From assembly GCF_039613825.1 (NCBI RefSeq), contig NZ_CP154826.1, forward strand, positions 434,001 to 498,000: a stretch of DNA of 64,000 nucleotides. The letters run 5' to 3'. A program made the translations under genes and the position numbers. Of this stretch, positions 41,702-51,133 are shown in pieces; the first letter of the stretch is position 1; each line of letters starts with the position of its first letter. Under the pieces are notes generated by a model that searched no databases, was not told the DNA's origin, and saw only the letters and a program-made list of their open reading frames with translations. The stretch is from Diaminobutyricibacter sp. McL0608 (GTDB taxonomy: Bacteria > Actinomycetota > Actinomycetes > Actinomycetales > Microbacteriaceae).

Positions 41702-42364
41702 TCAATCTGGTTCGGACGTTGAGATCCGTTCGGCGGCAGTCCTAATGTGGTCAGCCATTGCTCTTCGCGCGATGTCTGGACTGCCGCTCGTGAGTGCTTC
41801 AACGAGGTCGTTGTGAGATTGCGCGTGAAGCTTCAACTCGGCTGAGCCCAGTGCTCCATTCGCGGCGAGAAGAAACCCGTTGATGCGCCCGCGAAGCTGC
41901 GAGGTGATTGACATCAGGCTGTTGTTGTTAGTCATCTCCCAAAGCGTCTCGTGGAACCGGCGATCGAGTGCGAACATCTCATCAGCCCTACCGTGTTGGG
42001 CCGCCACGGACATCTCAGTGACGATAGTTCGCAACGTCGCTTCACTTTGCGGAGTCCACAACACTTGAGCCCGCTCTGCGACATAGACCTCAAGGACAAT
42101 TCGAAGGTCCGATATTTCAGCAAGTTCGTCGGCGGTCAAGCACGCCACGCGCGCTCCCCGTCGAGGCTCGCGCTCTACGAGTCCTTCCTCTGCGAGCCTA
42201 GCGAGTGCTTCACGGACTGGGATGTGACTAACGCCAAGCTGTACCGCCAGTTTTCGTTCGACCAGGCGTTCGCCTGGAGCAAACGTGCCTTCTTCGATTG
42301 CAGCCCTGAGCTCGTCCGCGACTTTGTCAGAGATATTTCGATCAGAGACGTTTCCAATCGCCAT
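41702..42364 (-). CDS. GntR-family (FCD) regulator, copy 2
   Basis: 220 aa from the ATG at 42364 with GGAGGGG eight bases upstream. HTH segment ERLVERKLAVQLGVSHIPVREAL is nearly identical to copy 1 and the FCD domain keeps FALDRRFHETLWEMTNNNSL. The twin regulators presumably arose by tandem duplication and may recognise the same palindrome but different sugar acids. It has a site (42414-42428) 50 bases before its start, the same spacing as copy 1. Confidence 0.9.
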   Translation of the reverse strand: MAIGNVSDRNISDKVADELRAAIEEGTFAPGERLVERKLAVQLGVSHIPVREALARLAEEGLVEREPRRGARVACLTADELAEISDLRIVLEVYVAERAQVLWTPQSEATLRTIVTEMSVAAQHGRADEMFALDRRFHETLWEMTNNNSLMSITSQLRGRINGFLLAANGALGSAELKLHAQSHNDLVEALTSGSPDIARRAMADHIRTAAERISTSEPD

Positions 42365-42688
42365 CGAAACCCCTCCGTTTCTCTCCTTGGATAGTCCGAG
42401 GCAGTGCAACCTTGCTACATGTTATAGGAAATGAACAGATGCGATCCCGCACAGGCCCATCCCCCTTGCTCAGGTCGTCCTCGGACGAAGCGTTCAGTGA
42501 ATCGATGTCGGAGACTTGCCCGGCCGTATTAGAACTTGTTGGCGGATTGGGATAGAAACGGAGATATTGGGCCTTCCCTCTGATACTAATCTGCTATAGC
42601 ATCTAGCATCAACGACTAGGGTGCAGACTCCCGGCCCCTAGCAATATCAGCTCAGACCTGAAGAGGTCACACAGTAAAGGACCGCCAA
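42365..42688. promoter_or_regulatory. Divergent control region of GntR copy 2 and the sugar ABC operon
   Basis: Contains two operator-like 15-mers: GCTACATGTTATAGG (42414-42428) near the GntR gene and GCTATAGCATCTAGC (42593-42607) 81 bases before the binding-protein start. The second is the exact reverse complement of the site at 49120-49134. Confidence 0.65.
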
Positions 42689-44032
42689 ATGAAAACTGCG
42701 CTAACAAGGACGTCCGCGCTCGCACTGGCCGTGTTGTTCGCCGCCGCCGGCCTGAGTGGGTGTTCATCTGCCTCGGGTGGAGGCGCCTCGCCCGCTAGCT
42801 CGGCAGACATTGCAAAGGCGATGAATACGCCGACAACCCTCACATATTGGACGTGGGGTGCGGGGACCGAGTACGAGGTCGCGAAATTCGAAGCGAAGTA
42901 CCCAAAGATCAAAGTGAACGTCGTAAACGTCGGAGTCGGGACCGCGGAGTATCAGAAACTTCGAGCAGCTATGAGTGCTGGCACAGGAGGCCCTGACGCG
43001 GCCTTCATCGAGTTCAACGAGCTGCCATCCTTCAGACTTACCGGCAGTCTGGTGAACCTAGCGCAGTTTGACGCCAATTCAGTCAAGCAGAAGTTCGTTC
43101 CTTTCGCGTGGGGCCAGGTTGCGGACTCCGCGGGCGTGTGGGCTCTTCCAGTCGGTTCTGGACCGATGGCAAGCATGTGGCGAACCGACATCCTTAGCAA
43201 CGCGGGAATTGCAACCCCGCCGGAAACTTGGGATCAATTCGCTCAGGACGCGAAGCAGCTCAAATCGAAAACAGGTGCCGACATCGCGTCGCTAGATTCT
43301 GGCAATCCTGCCCAGCTGATTGGACTTCTTTGGCAAGCTGGGGCGCGTCCCTTTAGCTACGACGGAAAGAAGACCGTCGGTGTCGATCTCGATTCAGCAA
43401 CAAGTAAGAAGGTTGTCGCGTATTGGCAGGGCCTGATCAAAGACGGTCTTGTTAGCACAGGCGCGGCGCTGACGAACGACTGGTATCAGAGTATCAACGG
43501 AGGGAAAATCGCCAGTTGGCAGACCGCGGCGTGGGGTCCGGGTGTTCTGCAGGGCGCAGCGGCAAGCACGAGCGGCAAGTGGACCGTCACCGCGCTCCCG
43601 CAGTGGACTCAGGGGGCAGATGTAGGAAGCAACTGGGGCGGTGGCGGAGACGTGATTCTGAAGAACTCCAAGAATCCGATCGCCACATACGAGTTTCTGA
43701 AATTCATCGATTCCGACGCCGACACCACGCTCCACGATGCCGTTGTTAATGGCCAGTCTCCTGTAACAGAGTCGACGCTCAACAATCCCGAATACACAGA
43801 CGCTAAGTCTGCATTCCTCGGCGGACAGCAGGTGAACAAGGTCTACGCTTCGATCTCGAGGGCTGTCGGCTCTGACTTCGAATGGCCCCCGTTCATGGAC
43901 TACGTGTCTTCCGAGTATGTCTCGACCGTAGGGGCCGCCATGACAAGCAACGGGGATATGGTTTCAGCCCTCAGCAAATGGCAGCAGAACGTGGTTGCTT
44001 ACGCTAAGGATCAGGGCTTCACGGTCAAGTAG
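42689..44032 (+). CDS. Sugar ABC transporter substrate-binding lipoprotein
   Basis: 447 aa. Signal peptide with lipobox LSGC at about residues 22-25. The body has the SBP family 1 pattern (PTTLTYWTWGAGTEYEVAKF, GTGGPDAAFIEFNELPSF, VGSGPMASMWRTDILSNAGI, WGGGGDVILKNSKNP). It binds a mono- or oligosaccharide outside the cell. AAAGGA precedes the ATG. First gene of a four-gene cluster with two permeases and a glycosidase; no ATPase gene follows. Confidence 0.92.
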   Translation: MKTALTRTSALALAVLFAAAGLSGCSSASGGGASPASSADIAKAMNTPTTLTYWTWGAGTEYEVAKFEAKYPKIKVNVVNVGVGTAEYQKLRAAMSAGTGGPDAAFIEFNELPSFRLTGSLVNLAQFDANSVKQKFVPFAWGQVADSAGVWALPVGSGPMASMWRTDILSNAGIATPPETWDQFAQDAKQLKSKTGADIASLDSGNPAQLIGLLWQAGARPFSYDGKKTVGVDLDSATSKKVVAYWQGLIKDGLVSTGAALTNDWYQSINGGKIASWQTAAWGPGVLQGAAASTSGKWTVTALPQWTQGADVGSNWGGGGDVILKNSKNPIATYEFLKFIDSDADTTLHDAVVNGQSPVTESTLNNPEYTDAKSAFLGGQQVNKVYASISRAVGSDFEWPPFMDYVSSEYVSTVGAAMTSNGDMVSALSKWQQNVVAYAKDQGFTVK

Positions 44033-44095
44033 CGTCAGCCCAGGGGCGAGGCGCGGCTGATGACGCGCCTCGTCCCCAACTCGATTGGAGACACC

Positions 44096-45013
44096 ATGGT
44101 TTCGACTGCGGTGGAAAAGTCGCGCAAGCGCAACGTCCTTCACGGCCCTCAAAGAAGAGCGGTTTGGGGTCTGGTGACACCGTTTCTCCTAGCATTCCTT
44201 GCGCTCTTCGTCTCGCCACTCGTCTATTCCGCGTACCTCAGCCTGTTCAGGTCCGAACTAGTCGGAGGCATTAGCTTTGCCGGACTCGAGAATTACACCC
44301 GGGTCCTGACCGATCCCAACTTCTGGTTTGGCTTCGGAAGAGTCGCCCTGATCCTGCTGATTCAGGTGCCGCTTGCGCTCGGCGTGGCAATACTCCTTGC
44401 GCTCATTTTTGACACCAATCGAGTGCGAGGCGGGAAATTTGCTCGGCTTTCCATCTTCTTGCCATATGCGGTTCCCAGCGTCATCGCAACTCTTATGTGG
44501 GGTTACATCTACGGGTCGAACTACGGTCTTGTCACGCAGATACTGAAGTTCCTCGGTCTCGGGCCAGTGGATCTCTTGAGCAGCTCCAACATCCTGGGGT
44601 CGATAATGAACATCCTGTCGTGGGAATTCATTGGCTACAACATGATCATTCTCTATTCCGCGCTGCGGGCGGTGCCGACGGACTTGTACGACGCTGCAGA
44701 GATAGATGGTGCCGGTCAATGGCGCATAGCTTGGAGTATCAAGCTGCCGGCAATCCGTCCCGCGATTGTGCTCACGATCATGTTCTCGATAATCGGGTCC
44801 TTCCAGGTATTCAATGAACCAAACTTGCTCAGTCTGCTAGCGCCGTCAGCAATCGGTTCGAATTTCACGCCCAATCTCTACGCCTACAACTCGGCGTTCA
44901 AGAACCAGGATGTGAACTACGCCGCGGCGATCGCATTTCTCTTGGGTCTGATAACCGTGATTGTTTCGTTCGCGTTCCAGACTGCGGCAAATCGAAGGGC
45001 ATCGCGCTCATGA
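44096..45013 (+). CDS. Sugar ABC transporter permease (MalF-like)
   Basis: 305 aa from ATG 44096, with GGAG six bases upstream; an upstream frame start at 44060 has none. Six membrane segments and the EAA loop EIDGAGQWRIAWSIKLPAIRP near residue 205-225. Forms the channel with the following permease, whose ATG overlaps this stop (ATGA). Confidence 0.92.
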   Translation: MVSTAVEKSRKRNVLHGPQRRAVWGLVTPFLLAFLALFVSPLVYSAYLSLFRSELVGGISFAGLENYTRVLTDPNFWFGFGRVALILLIQVPLALGVAILLALIFDTNRVRGGKFARLSIFLPYAVPSVIATLMWGYIYGSNYGLVTQILKFLGLGPVDLLSSSNILGSIMNILSWEFIGYNMIILYSALRAVPTDLYDAAEIDGAGQWRIAWSIKLPAIRPAIVLTIMFSIIGSFQVFNEPNLLSLLAPSAIGSNFTPNLYAYNSAFKNQDVNYAAAIAFLLGLITVIVSFAFQTAANRRASRS

Positions 45014-45933
45014 TCGAGCAGACTTACAAATCGGTAAAGCCCGCGCCACGCGCAACGGACCGGTCAATACAGAGGCGAGCTCGCACGGCGGTGCGCGATA
45101 GGCGAAGTGCGATCCTAACGGTAATTGTCTGGACTACCTTGCTGTACTTCCTGACCCCGCTCGCCTGGCTTCTTGTCTCATCGACTAAGAGCAATAGTGA
45201 ACTGTTCTCCACCTTCGGGCTCTCATTCGGCGGGCATCTGATCGAGAACCTCGGGAACCTATTTGTCTTCCAGGATGGCGTCTTCTGGAGGTGGATGCTC
45301 AATACGGTCGTCTACGCAGGCGCCAGCGCGGTCGTCGGGACGGTTCTGGCAACGGCATGCGGCTACGCGCTAGCGAAATTTGACTTCAGGGGGAAAACTG
45401 CGTTGTTCAGCGTCATCATCGGTTCGTTGATGATCCCGCTAACGGCACTGGCGATTCCCACCTACCTCGTGTTTAGTACAGTTGGGTTGACCAACAGTCC
45501 GTGGGCGATCATTCTTCCGTCGATCGTGAGCCCATTTGGTGTCTACCTGATGCGGGTCTACTCGTCTGAAGCGGTGGATGATTCGGTTCTTGAAGCCGGA
45601 CGTATCGATGGCGCTTCTGAGTTCAGAATATTCTCTGGCATCGCCTTACCTGCGTTGGCGCCGGGAATGGCGACCGTCGCGCTCTTCATACTCGTGGCGA
45701 CCTGGAACAACTACTTCCTACCGCTGATTATGCTCAACAGTTCTGAGCTGTTCCCGGTAACCGTGGGTCTCGCGCAATGGGAGGCGGCCGCAGGGGTAGC
45801 AACGTCGTCTCAGACTCTGTACTCCTTGGTTCTCACCGGATCATTCGTTTCGATCCTCCCCCTCATCGGATCCTTCCTCTTCCTGCAACGATTTTGGCAG
45901 TCCGGCCTGACCGCGGGAAGCGTCAAAGGTTGA
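45010..45933 (+). CDS. Sugar ABC transporter permease (MalG-like)
   Basis: 307 aa. After a basic N-terminus of about 35 residues come six helices; the EAA loop is EAGRIDGASEFRIFSGIALPALAPG near residue 195-219. Typical of CUT1 carbohydrate importers, which in actinobacteria often share one distant ATPase (MsiK-like). That would explain the missing ATPase gene here (inference). Confidence 0.92.
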   Translation: MIEQTYKSVKPAPRATDRSIQRRARTAVRDRRSAILTVIVWTTLLYFLTPLAWLLVSSTKSNSELFSTFGLSFGGHLIENLGNLFVFQDGVFWRWMLNTVVYAGASAVVGTVLATACGYALAKFDFRGKTALFSVIIGSLMIPLTALAIPTYLVFSTVGLTNSPWAIILPSIVSPFGVYLMRVYSSEAVDDSVLEAGRIDGASEFRIFSGIALPALAPGMATVALFILVATWNNYFLPLIMLNSSELFPVTVGLAQWEAAAGVATSSQTLYSLVLTGSFVSILPLIGSFLFLQRFWQSGLTAGSVKG

Positions 45934-46107
45934 TCTCGAGCGGACCTGAAGGGTGATTTGAACTGTGTTCACATCGAGTAGCGGTCGCCCTCACTTCTGA
46001 CCGGAATTGAGCTTCGGCAGAAGTATCGGACCACGAGCTCGTGCTTGACGTCAGCGTCGTCGTAGCGTCCATTTTCCTGTTTGATTTAGCAAATATTAGG
46101 GAGTCTC

Positions 46108-47592
46108 ATGAATAGTGCCGTCCAACCCAGCCCCGACTATCGGATCCAAGGCCCAATTAGCCACAGAGGGAAATGGTTGGTCGACGCGACCGGACGAGTG
46201 GTTCAATTTCGTGGAATCAACCTCATGCGTAGGCTGCCTCCGTTTCTGCCGGAGCCATTCGGCGCAGAAGACGCACGTTGGCTTGCGGACCAGGGTTTCA
46301 ATAGCGCTCGTCTAGGCCTGATGTACGAGGCCGTCGAACCCGAACTTGACACGTACGACGACCAATACATCGGGCGAATGGTCGAATACAGCAGATTGCT
46401 CGCGGACCACGGATTCTTCAATACGATCGACTTCCATCAGGACTCATTTGCCAGGCTCTTTGGCGGTGATGGCTTTCCTTCGTGGGCTGTCGCCAACGCA
46501 CCGGATCTCGAAGAACGCTGGGCTCACCTCGCGGTCGCTTTCGATCAGATCGATTGTGGCCTGCTCAAGTTCATGCTTCAGATGGAGTTCAACCCGATTC
46601 TCCGTCGATCGTGGGACCATTTCTGGTCTAATGCGGAGCTTGAGAACGGGCGGGGCCTGCAAGACCAGTTCATCCGCGCTTGCGCACATGTTCTGAGCGC
46701 GTTTTCGAGCGAACAAGCGCGCCTGATCGGGTACTCGCCGCTAAATGAGCCGGTCGTCGGGAATCTTGTCGCGCCTTTGGGCGATCATATTGCGGCCCAG
46801 CGGGGACCGTTCTACCAGCGTTGGCTGGACGCAGCACGCAAAGTGGACCCGGACGGCCTTGTCTACCTCTTTAGCGATATCTTAACGGTCGCCGGGAACG
46901 GGAAACCCGACCCTGTAAACGTAAGGCACCTTGCTCACTCAGTCGTGGACGAGAACATCGGATTCGAGCGCCACCACTACAACGGTTCTTTCGGTGGAGG
47001 GGACCCCGTTTCGCAGCGTGCGCAGTACGAGGAAGATGAGGAGCTCGCCCGCGAGGTGGGCTTGCCTTTCGTGGTCAACGAGTTCTCTGCGAGTGACAAT
47101 GACAGCAACACTGCGCGCGATGTCGACTACGCTGGCGAGCTCTTTTTGTCATGGATGATGTGGTCGTACTATCCGGAGGGAGAGATTTGCTGCTCGGATT
47201 CCGGGCTCCTTCTCGATGACTCCCTGCCGGCGTCCGACGATAACGTGAAGCCTGGTAAGGCGGATGCACTCGTTACGCCGTACCCGCAGGCCGTGGCGGG
47301 AACGCCACTTAGTTTTCATTTCGACAGAGACACGGCGACGATGAGCCTGGAGTACTCAACCGAAGCCGCTGATGCGCGTCTTCGTTCGGATGCCGCGACG
47401 GTGATCTTTGTCCCCAGGCGCGTCTACCCCACCGGCTACAGGGTGGAGGTCGAAGGCGCTCGAGTTATTTCCGATCCAACCGCGCCTTGGGTTGAGCTCC
47501 TCGCGAACGACACCTCGCTTTTGGTCTCAGTGCGCATCACTGGGAGGTCGGGCTCGTTCGTCGCCCTTCCGAGTGAATACAAACGGCCGTAG
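46108..47592 (+). CDS. GH5-family glycoside hydrolase (endoglycosylceramidase/cellulase-like), cytoplasmic
   Basis: 494 aa. TIM-barrel with FRGINLMRRLPPF, NSARLGLMYEAVEP, IDFHQDSFARLFGGDGFPSW, the acid/base E214 in GYSPLNEP and the nucleophile E325 in FVVNEFSAS. C-terminal about 100 residues form a beta-sandwich. The IDFHQD block and YSPLNEP resemble endoglycosylceramidase-related GH5 members. No signal peptide, so it should act inside the cell on a sugar or glycoside imported by the adjacent transporter. ATG at 46108 preceded by TTAGGGAG. Confidence 0.85.
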   Translation: MNSAVQPSPDYRIQGPISHRGKWLVDATGRVVQFRGINLMRRLPPFLPEPFGAEDARWLADQGFNSARLGLMYEAVEPELDTYDDQYIGRMVEYSRLLADHGFFNTIDFHQDSFARLFGGDGFPSWAVANAPDLEERWAHLAVAFDQIDCGLLKFMLQMEFNPILRRSWDHFWSNAELENGRGLQDQFIRACAHVLSAFSSEQARLIGYSPLNEPVVGNLVAPLGDHIAAQRGPFYQRWLDAARKVDPDGLVYLFSDILTVAGNGKPDPVNVRHLAHSVVDENIGFERHHYNGSFGGGDPVSQRAQYEEDEELAREVGLPFVVNEFSASDNDSNTARDVDYAGELFLSWMMWSYYPEGEICCSDSGLLLDDSLPASDDNVKPGKADALVTPYPQAVAGTPLSFHFDRDTATMSLEYSTEAADARLRSDAATVIFVPRRVYPTGYRVEVEGARVISDPTAPWVELLANDTSLLVSVRITGRSGSFVALPSEYKRP

Positions 47593-47967
47593 TCCGCACT
47601 TTTCTATGTTCGTCTGCGCAGGACAGGCGCTGCGTGTCCGGATCTTGCCATGAAGTATCAAGTCACGGCAGTGCCGGCCTTGACGTTGCCCAAAGCAACG
47701 CGGTGCGTGATTCATTCACTGGAGCCATGCCGGGTAAGGCCTTTGCCGCTCGGGTTGAGCGGGCGCTAAGTGCGTAGTCACTTTCCGTCCTTACGCACCA
47801 CCGAGCGCGGACATTGCGACTCGGCCAACAGGGCCGATAAAGAGGGCGAAAATGCCCGTCATCAGTGGAACTGATCGCCCTGGCCGCGAACCAAGTGGGG
47901 ACAATGGCGGGTTTTGCTATTGGCCCTTCTTGGAGCCGCGCTGTATTGTCTCGGTCGGCAACGCGCT
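47593..47967. other. Intergenic region, no gene supported
   Basis: 375 bp between the convergent GH5 and flavoprotein genes. Some short GC-rich inverted repeats occur near 47660-47760, but no convincing terminator or gene. Nothing recognisable. Confidence 0.4.
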
Positions 47968-48921
47968 CTATCTAGCGAACCATGACACAGATTCGCCGCG
48001 CACCGCTCGTACCAGGTCTCGTTCAAGCAGATACCCGGCAATATCGATGGCTGCGGTGGATCCCTCCCCGGCAGCAGTGATGACCTGTGCGCGAGGGTTC
48101 GAGATGTTCCCGGCAGCCCACACCCCTGTCATCGAAGTTCGGCCAGTCGAGCCGACGTCGATCCACGGTCCTCCTTCTGCTCGCACAAGATCCAGAGAAG
48201 CCACGGCGGCGTCGCGCGGTTCCATCATCGGCGCAACGAACGCAGTATCGTGCCTGACGTGACGGCCGTCCTCGAGGGCCAGCTCAACGCCGCGCTGCTT
48301 TGGATCCGAATCGCGGCCGATGTGCACGACAGGAGTCGAATCGAGCGCGACTCCAATTGCCTCCAGTCGCACACGCTGATCATCCCCGAGCGCAATCCCA
48401 TTCGTGTAGAAAGCGACATCCTCGCTGTACCGTCGCATCAGCCCCGCCTGATGCACGGACATGGGGGCGTTCTGGCCCCCAATCACTGCTATCCGACTTC
48501 CCGCTACTTCTCTCCCGTGGCAGTGCGGGCAGTGATGCACAAGGTCTCCCCACAGCTCTTGGGCTCCGGGGATATTCGGAAGTACATCACGCAATCCAGT
48601 TGCAACGAGCATTGCCGGAGCGATCAGCTCGCTTCCGTCTTTGAGTACTACACGGAATTCGCTCTCACCGTGCCGCTCCGCGTGAGTCGCGTGAGCCTCG
48701 AGACTGCGGCCGCCGAAGCCAACCAGTTCCTCCCGTCCAGTCCGAAGAAGCGCCGACGGCTCCATGCCATCTCGAGATAGAAAGCCGTGCATGTGTGTCG
48801 CCGGCGCATTTCGTGGAGTCTGATCCTCAATCACGACCACGCGAGCGCCGGTTCGCGCCAGCACAATACCCCCGCTCAAACCCGCGGCACCGCCGCCGAG
48901 CACAATTGCATCCCACGTCAT
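47968..48921 (-). CDS. Thioredoxin-reductase-like FAD/NAD(P) oxidoreductase
   Basis: 317 aa. FAD-binding GGGAAGLSGG near 8-17, a redox motif HHCPHCHG near 138-145, a second nucleotide-binding RIAVIGGQNAP near 153 and a C-terminal GVWAAGNISNPRAQV flavin motif. The CPHC disulfide fits proteins of the thioredoxin reductase-like family that are often found beside unrelated regulators; the partner is unknown. GGAAGGAAG precedes the ATG at 48921. Divergent from the dehydrogenase-FAH operon. Confidence 0.88.
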   Translation of the reverse strand: MTWDAIVLGGGAAGLSGGIVLARTGARVVVIEDQTPRNAPATHMHGFLSRDGMEPSALLRTGREELVGFGGRSLEAHATHAERHGESEFRVVLKDGSELIAPAMLVATGLRDVLPNIPGAQELWGDLVHHCPHCHGREVAGSRIAVIGGQNAPMSVHQAGLMRRYSEDVAFYTNGIALGDDQRVRLEAIGVALDSTPVVHIGRDSDPKQRGVELALEDGRHVRHDTAFVAPMMEPRDAAVASLDLVRAEGGPWIDVGSTGRTSMTGVWAAGNISNPRAQVITAAGEGSTAAIDIAGYLLERDLVRAVRGESVSWFAR

Positions 48922-49119
48922 ATTGAGTCTTCCTTCCGTTGTCCTCCCAGGGTCGAGGAGGAGGGATCACGGGCAAAGAATTCTTGCCAAAACGGCGACG
49001 AGTTCGCAACAGGCACCCGCGAGTACCCAGTGGTCAGTCGTGTCTGGCAAGTGCTGAGCGCTGGATGCTGATGATTCGTTGCCAAAACAGCATTGTCCCA
49101 CGAATCCTTGGCATCAAAC

Positions 49120-49134
49120 GCTAGATGCTATAGC
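49120..49134. promoter_or_regulatory. GntR-type operator before the dehydrogenase-FAH operon
   Basis: GCTAGATGCTATAGC, ending 8 bases before the ATG at 49143; exact reverse complement of 42593-42607. A repressor bound here would block transcription or translation start directly. Confidence 0.65.
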
Positions 49135-49142
49135 ATTTTCAT

Positions 49143-50144
49143 ATGACTAGAACTGTCTTGATAACGGACTATGACCTCCCGGGCAGCGTTGCAGAGGATG
49201 AGTTGGTCGCAGCTGGGCTCCACGTCAATCGCGCGGAAGAGACATCCGAGAGTTCGATTATTGAAGCGGGCGAGGGGGCATCAGGATTGATCGTCCAATG
49301 GGCACCGATCACTGCCCGGATTATGGATGCTCTTCCGGATCTCCGCGTGATCAGCCGATTGGGAATCGGTGTCGACATGATCGACATTCCAGCCGCAACC
49401 GCCCGAGGGATTGCTGTGGCTAACACACCCAGCTATTGCATCGAAGAGGTCGCCAGCCACAGCATTGCCATGCTGATGACCCTGGCGAGGGGAATCGCTG
49501 GCTACGATCGGGCCGTGCGCGATGGGAGCTGGAAGGCGACAAATGCCGCGCCCATGGCGGTTCGTCCGTCAAGAACTACGGTCGGGATTGTTGGGTATGG
49601 GCGGATCGGTTCTCTTGTGGCAAAGGGATGCGCGGCGCTCGGGTTCGCGGTAATTGTGGCAGATCCGTATGTGCCCTCGGAGCGAATCATCGCAGATGGT
49701 TTCCGTTACGTCACAAGGGAGGAAGCCATCGCATCCGCCGACTTGTTGAGTCTTCACGTCCCGCTTACCGATGAGACTTACCATCTCCTTAATGCAGGTT
49801 CCCTTGAGCGCATGAAGTTGGGCGCCGCCATCGTAAACACCTGTCGTGGCGCATTGATTGATGAGATTGCCTTGGCCAGTGCTGTGGAGTCTGGTCACTT
49901 GTCGGGGGCGGCGCTAGATGTGTTCGGAGCGGAGCCGCTGAGCTCGACAAGTCGGCTCCGAGAGGTTCAAGGTATTCTCCTGTCCCCACACGCGGCGTGG
50001 TATTCCCCTGAATCGCTGGTTGATCTTCCCCTACACGCTGCCGCGAACGTCATCCGCTTCCTTGCTGGAGAGGAACTATCCTCGACGATTGTCAATCCCG
50101 ACTTTGGATCAGTCGCCGGCGTGAGCGCTCGAGGAGCACGATGA
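49143..50144 (+). CDS. D-2-hydroxyacid dehydrogenase (NAD-binding)
   Basis: 333 aa. NAD fold GIVGYGRIGSLVAKG near 146-160; catalytic Arg in NTCRGALIDE, Glu in DVFGAEPL and His in LLSPHAAWYSPES. This is the C-terminal-binding-protein/phosphoglycerate dehydrogenase type. There is almost no leader and no ribosome binding site before the ATG, because the operator occupies that place; a leaderless transcript is likely. Its stop overlaps the FAH gene (ATGA). Confidence 0.9.
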   Translation: MTRTVLITDYDLPGSVAEDELVAAGLHVNRAEETSESSIIEAGEGASGLIVQWAPITARIMDALPDLRVISRLGIGVDMIDIPAATARGIAVANTPSYCIEEVASHSIAMLMTLARGIAGYDRAVRDGSWKATNAAPMAVRPSRTTVGIVGYGRIGSLVAKGCAALGFAVIVADPYVPSERIIADGFRYVTREEAIASADLLSLHVPLTDETYHLLNAGSLERMKLGAAIVNTCRGALIDEIALASAVESGHLSGAALDVFGAEPLSSTSRLREVQGILLSPHAAWYSPESLVDLPLHAAANVIRFLAGEELSSTIVNPDFGSVAGVSARGAR

Positions 50145-50992
50145 GGCTTCTCCGGCTAGGCGCCGCCGGCGCAGAAAGGCCGGCTGTCGAGGGAGACGAT
50201 GGCGTCGTCTACGACGCGAGCGGAGTCGCTACTGACTTTGACGGCGACTTCTTCGCGAGCGGTGGTATTGCACGAATTCGTTCCGCGCTAGATGCGGGCT
50301 TCCTTCCTAGTCTTGCGGAGACCAAAGATCTTCGGATTGGTTCGCCGATATCGCGTCCTGCGGCTGTGATATGTGTCGGCATGAACTACGCAGCTCACGC
50401 GGCCGAATCCGGCTCCGCTCCGCCGGTCAGCCCGGTGATCTTCTTCAAGCACCCCAACACGGTCGTCGGCCCATTCGATGATGTCAAGATCCCGCCTGGT
50501 GCGACGAAGGTCGATTGGGAGGTTGAGCTTGCGGTGGTGATCGGCAGCCGGGCAAGCTATCTGCCTTCTCCGGCGGCAGCTCGGGAGTGCATCGCTGGAT
50601 ACGCGATTTCCAACGACGTCTCCGAACGTGACTACCAACTGGAGAACGGTCAATGGTCCAAGGGAAAGAGCTGCGAGACATTCAACCCGCTTGGGCCATA
50701 CCTTGTACCACGTGAAGACATTGATTCCACCACACTGCGGCTCAGGTCAAGTGTAAACGGGGCGCTCAGGCAGGATTCGTCGACTGCAGACATGATTACG
50801 GGCGTTGATGAGCTCATCTGGCACATAAGTCAGTATCTTGTGCTCGAGCCTGGGGATGTCGTCAATACTGGGACACCCGAAGGGGTCGCGCTATCGGGAC
50901 GTTACCCGTATCTGCAACCCGGCGACGAGATGTCTCTCTCTATTGAAGGGCTCGGCGAGCAGCGCTCAATTCTCGTCGATGGCCGGGACTGA
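50141..50992 (+). CDS. Fumarylacetoacetate hydrolase-family protein
   Basis: 283 aa. FAH core: CVGMNYAAHAAESG, VIFFKHPNTVVGP, the metal ligands in DWEVELAVVIG (two Glu) and Asp in ISNDVSERDYQ, then KGKSCETFNPLGPYLV and DVVNTGTPEGVAL. Such enzymes cleave C-C bonds in 2,4-diketo acids or decarboxylate/hydrate 2-oxo acids. In sugar oxidation gene sets with an SMP-30 lactonase it commonly splits a 2,4-diketo-3-deoxy sugar acid; that role is inferred here. Confidence 0.9.
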   Translation: MRLLRLGAAGAERPAVEGDDGVVYDASGVATDFDGDFFASGGIARIRSALDAGFLPSLAETKDLRIGSPISRPAAVICVGMNYAAHAAESGSAPPVSPVIFFKHPNTVVGPFDDVKIPPGATKVDWEVELAVVIGSRASYLPSPAAARECIAGYAISNDVSERDYQLENGQWSKGKSCETFNPLGPYLVPREDIDSTTLRLRSSVNGALRQDSSTADMITGVDELIWHISQYLVLEPGDVVNTGTPEGVALSGRYPYLQPGDEMSLSIEGLGEQRSILVDGRD

Positions 50993-51133
50993 CGAGATGA
51001 ACTGTTCGCCGAACCGCGACGCCGTCTCAGATCGAGAACTCCCGACGGAGCCATATCTGTGATGTGAGGCGCTTGGGCGGTTCGCTCGACGGGAAGGGAG
51101 CCGCTCGAGGCCGCCTGCATGCCTAAACACGGA

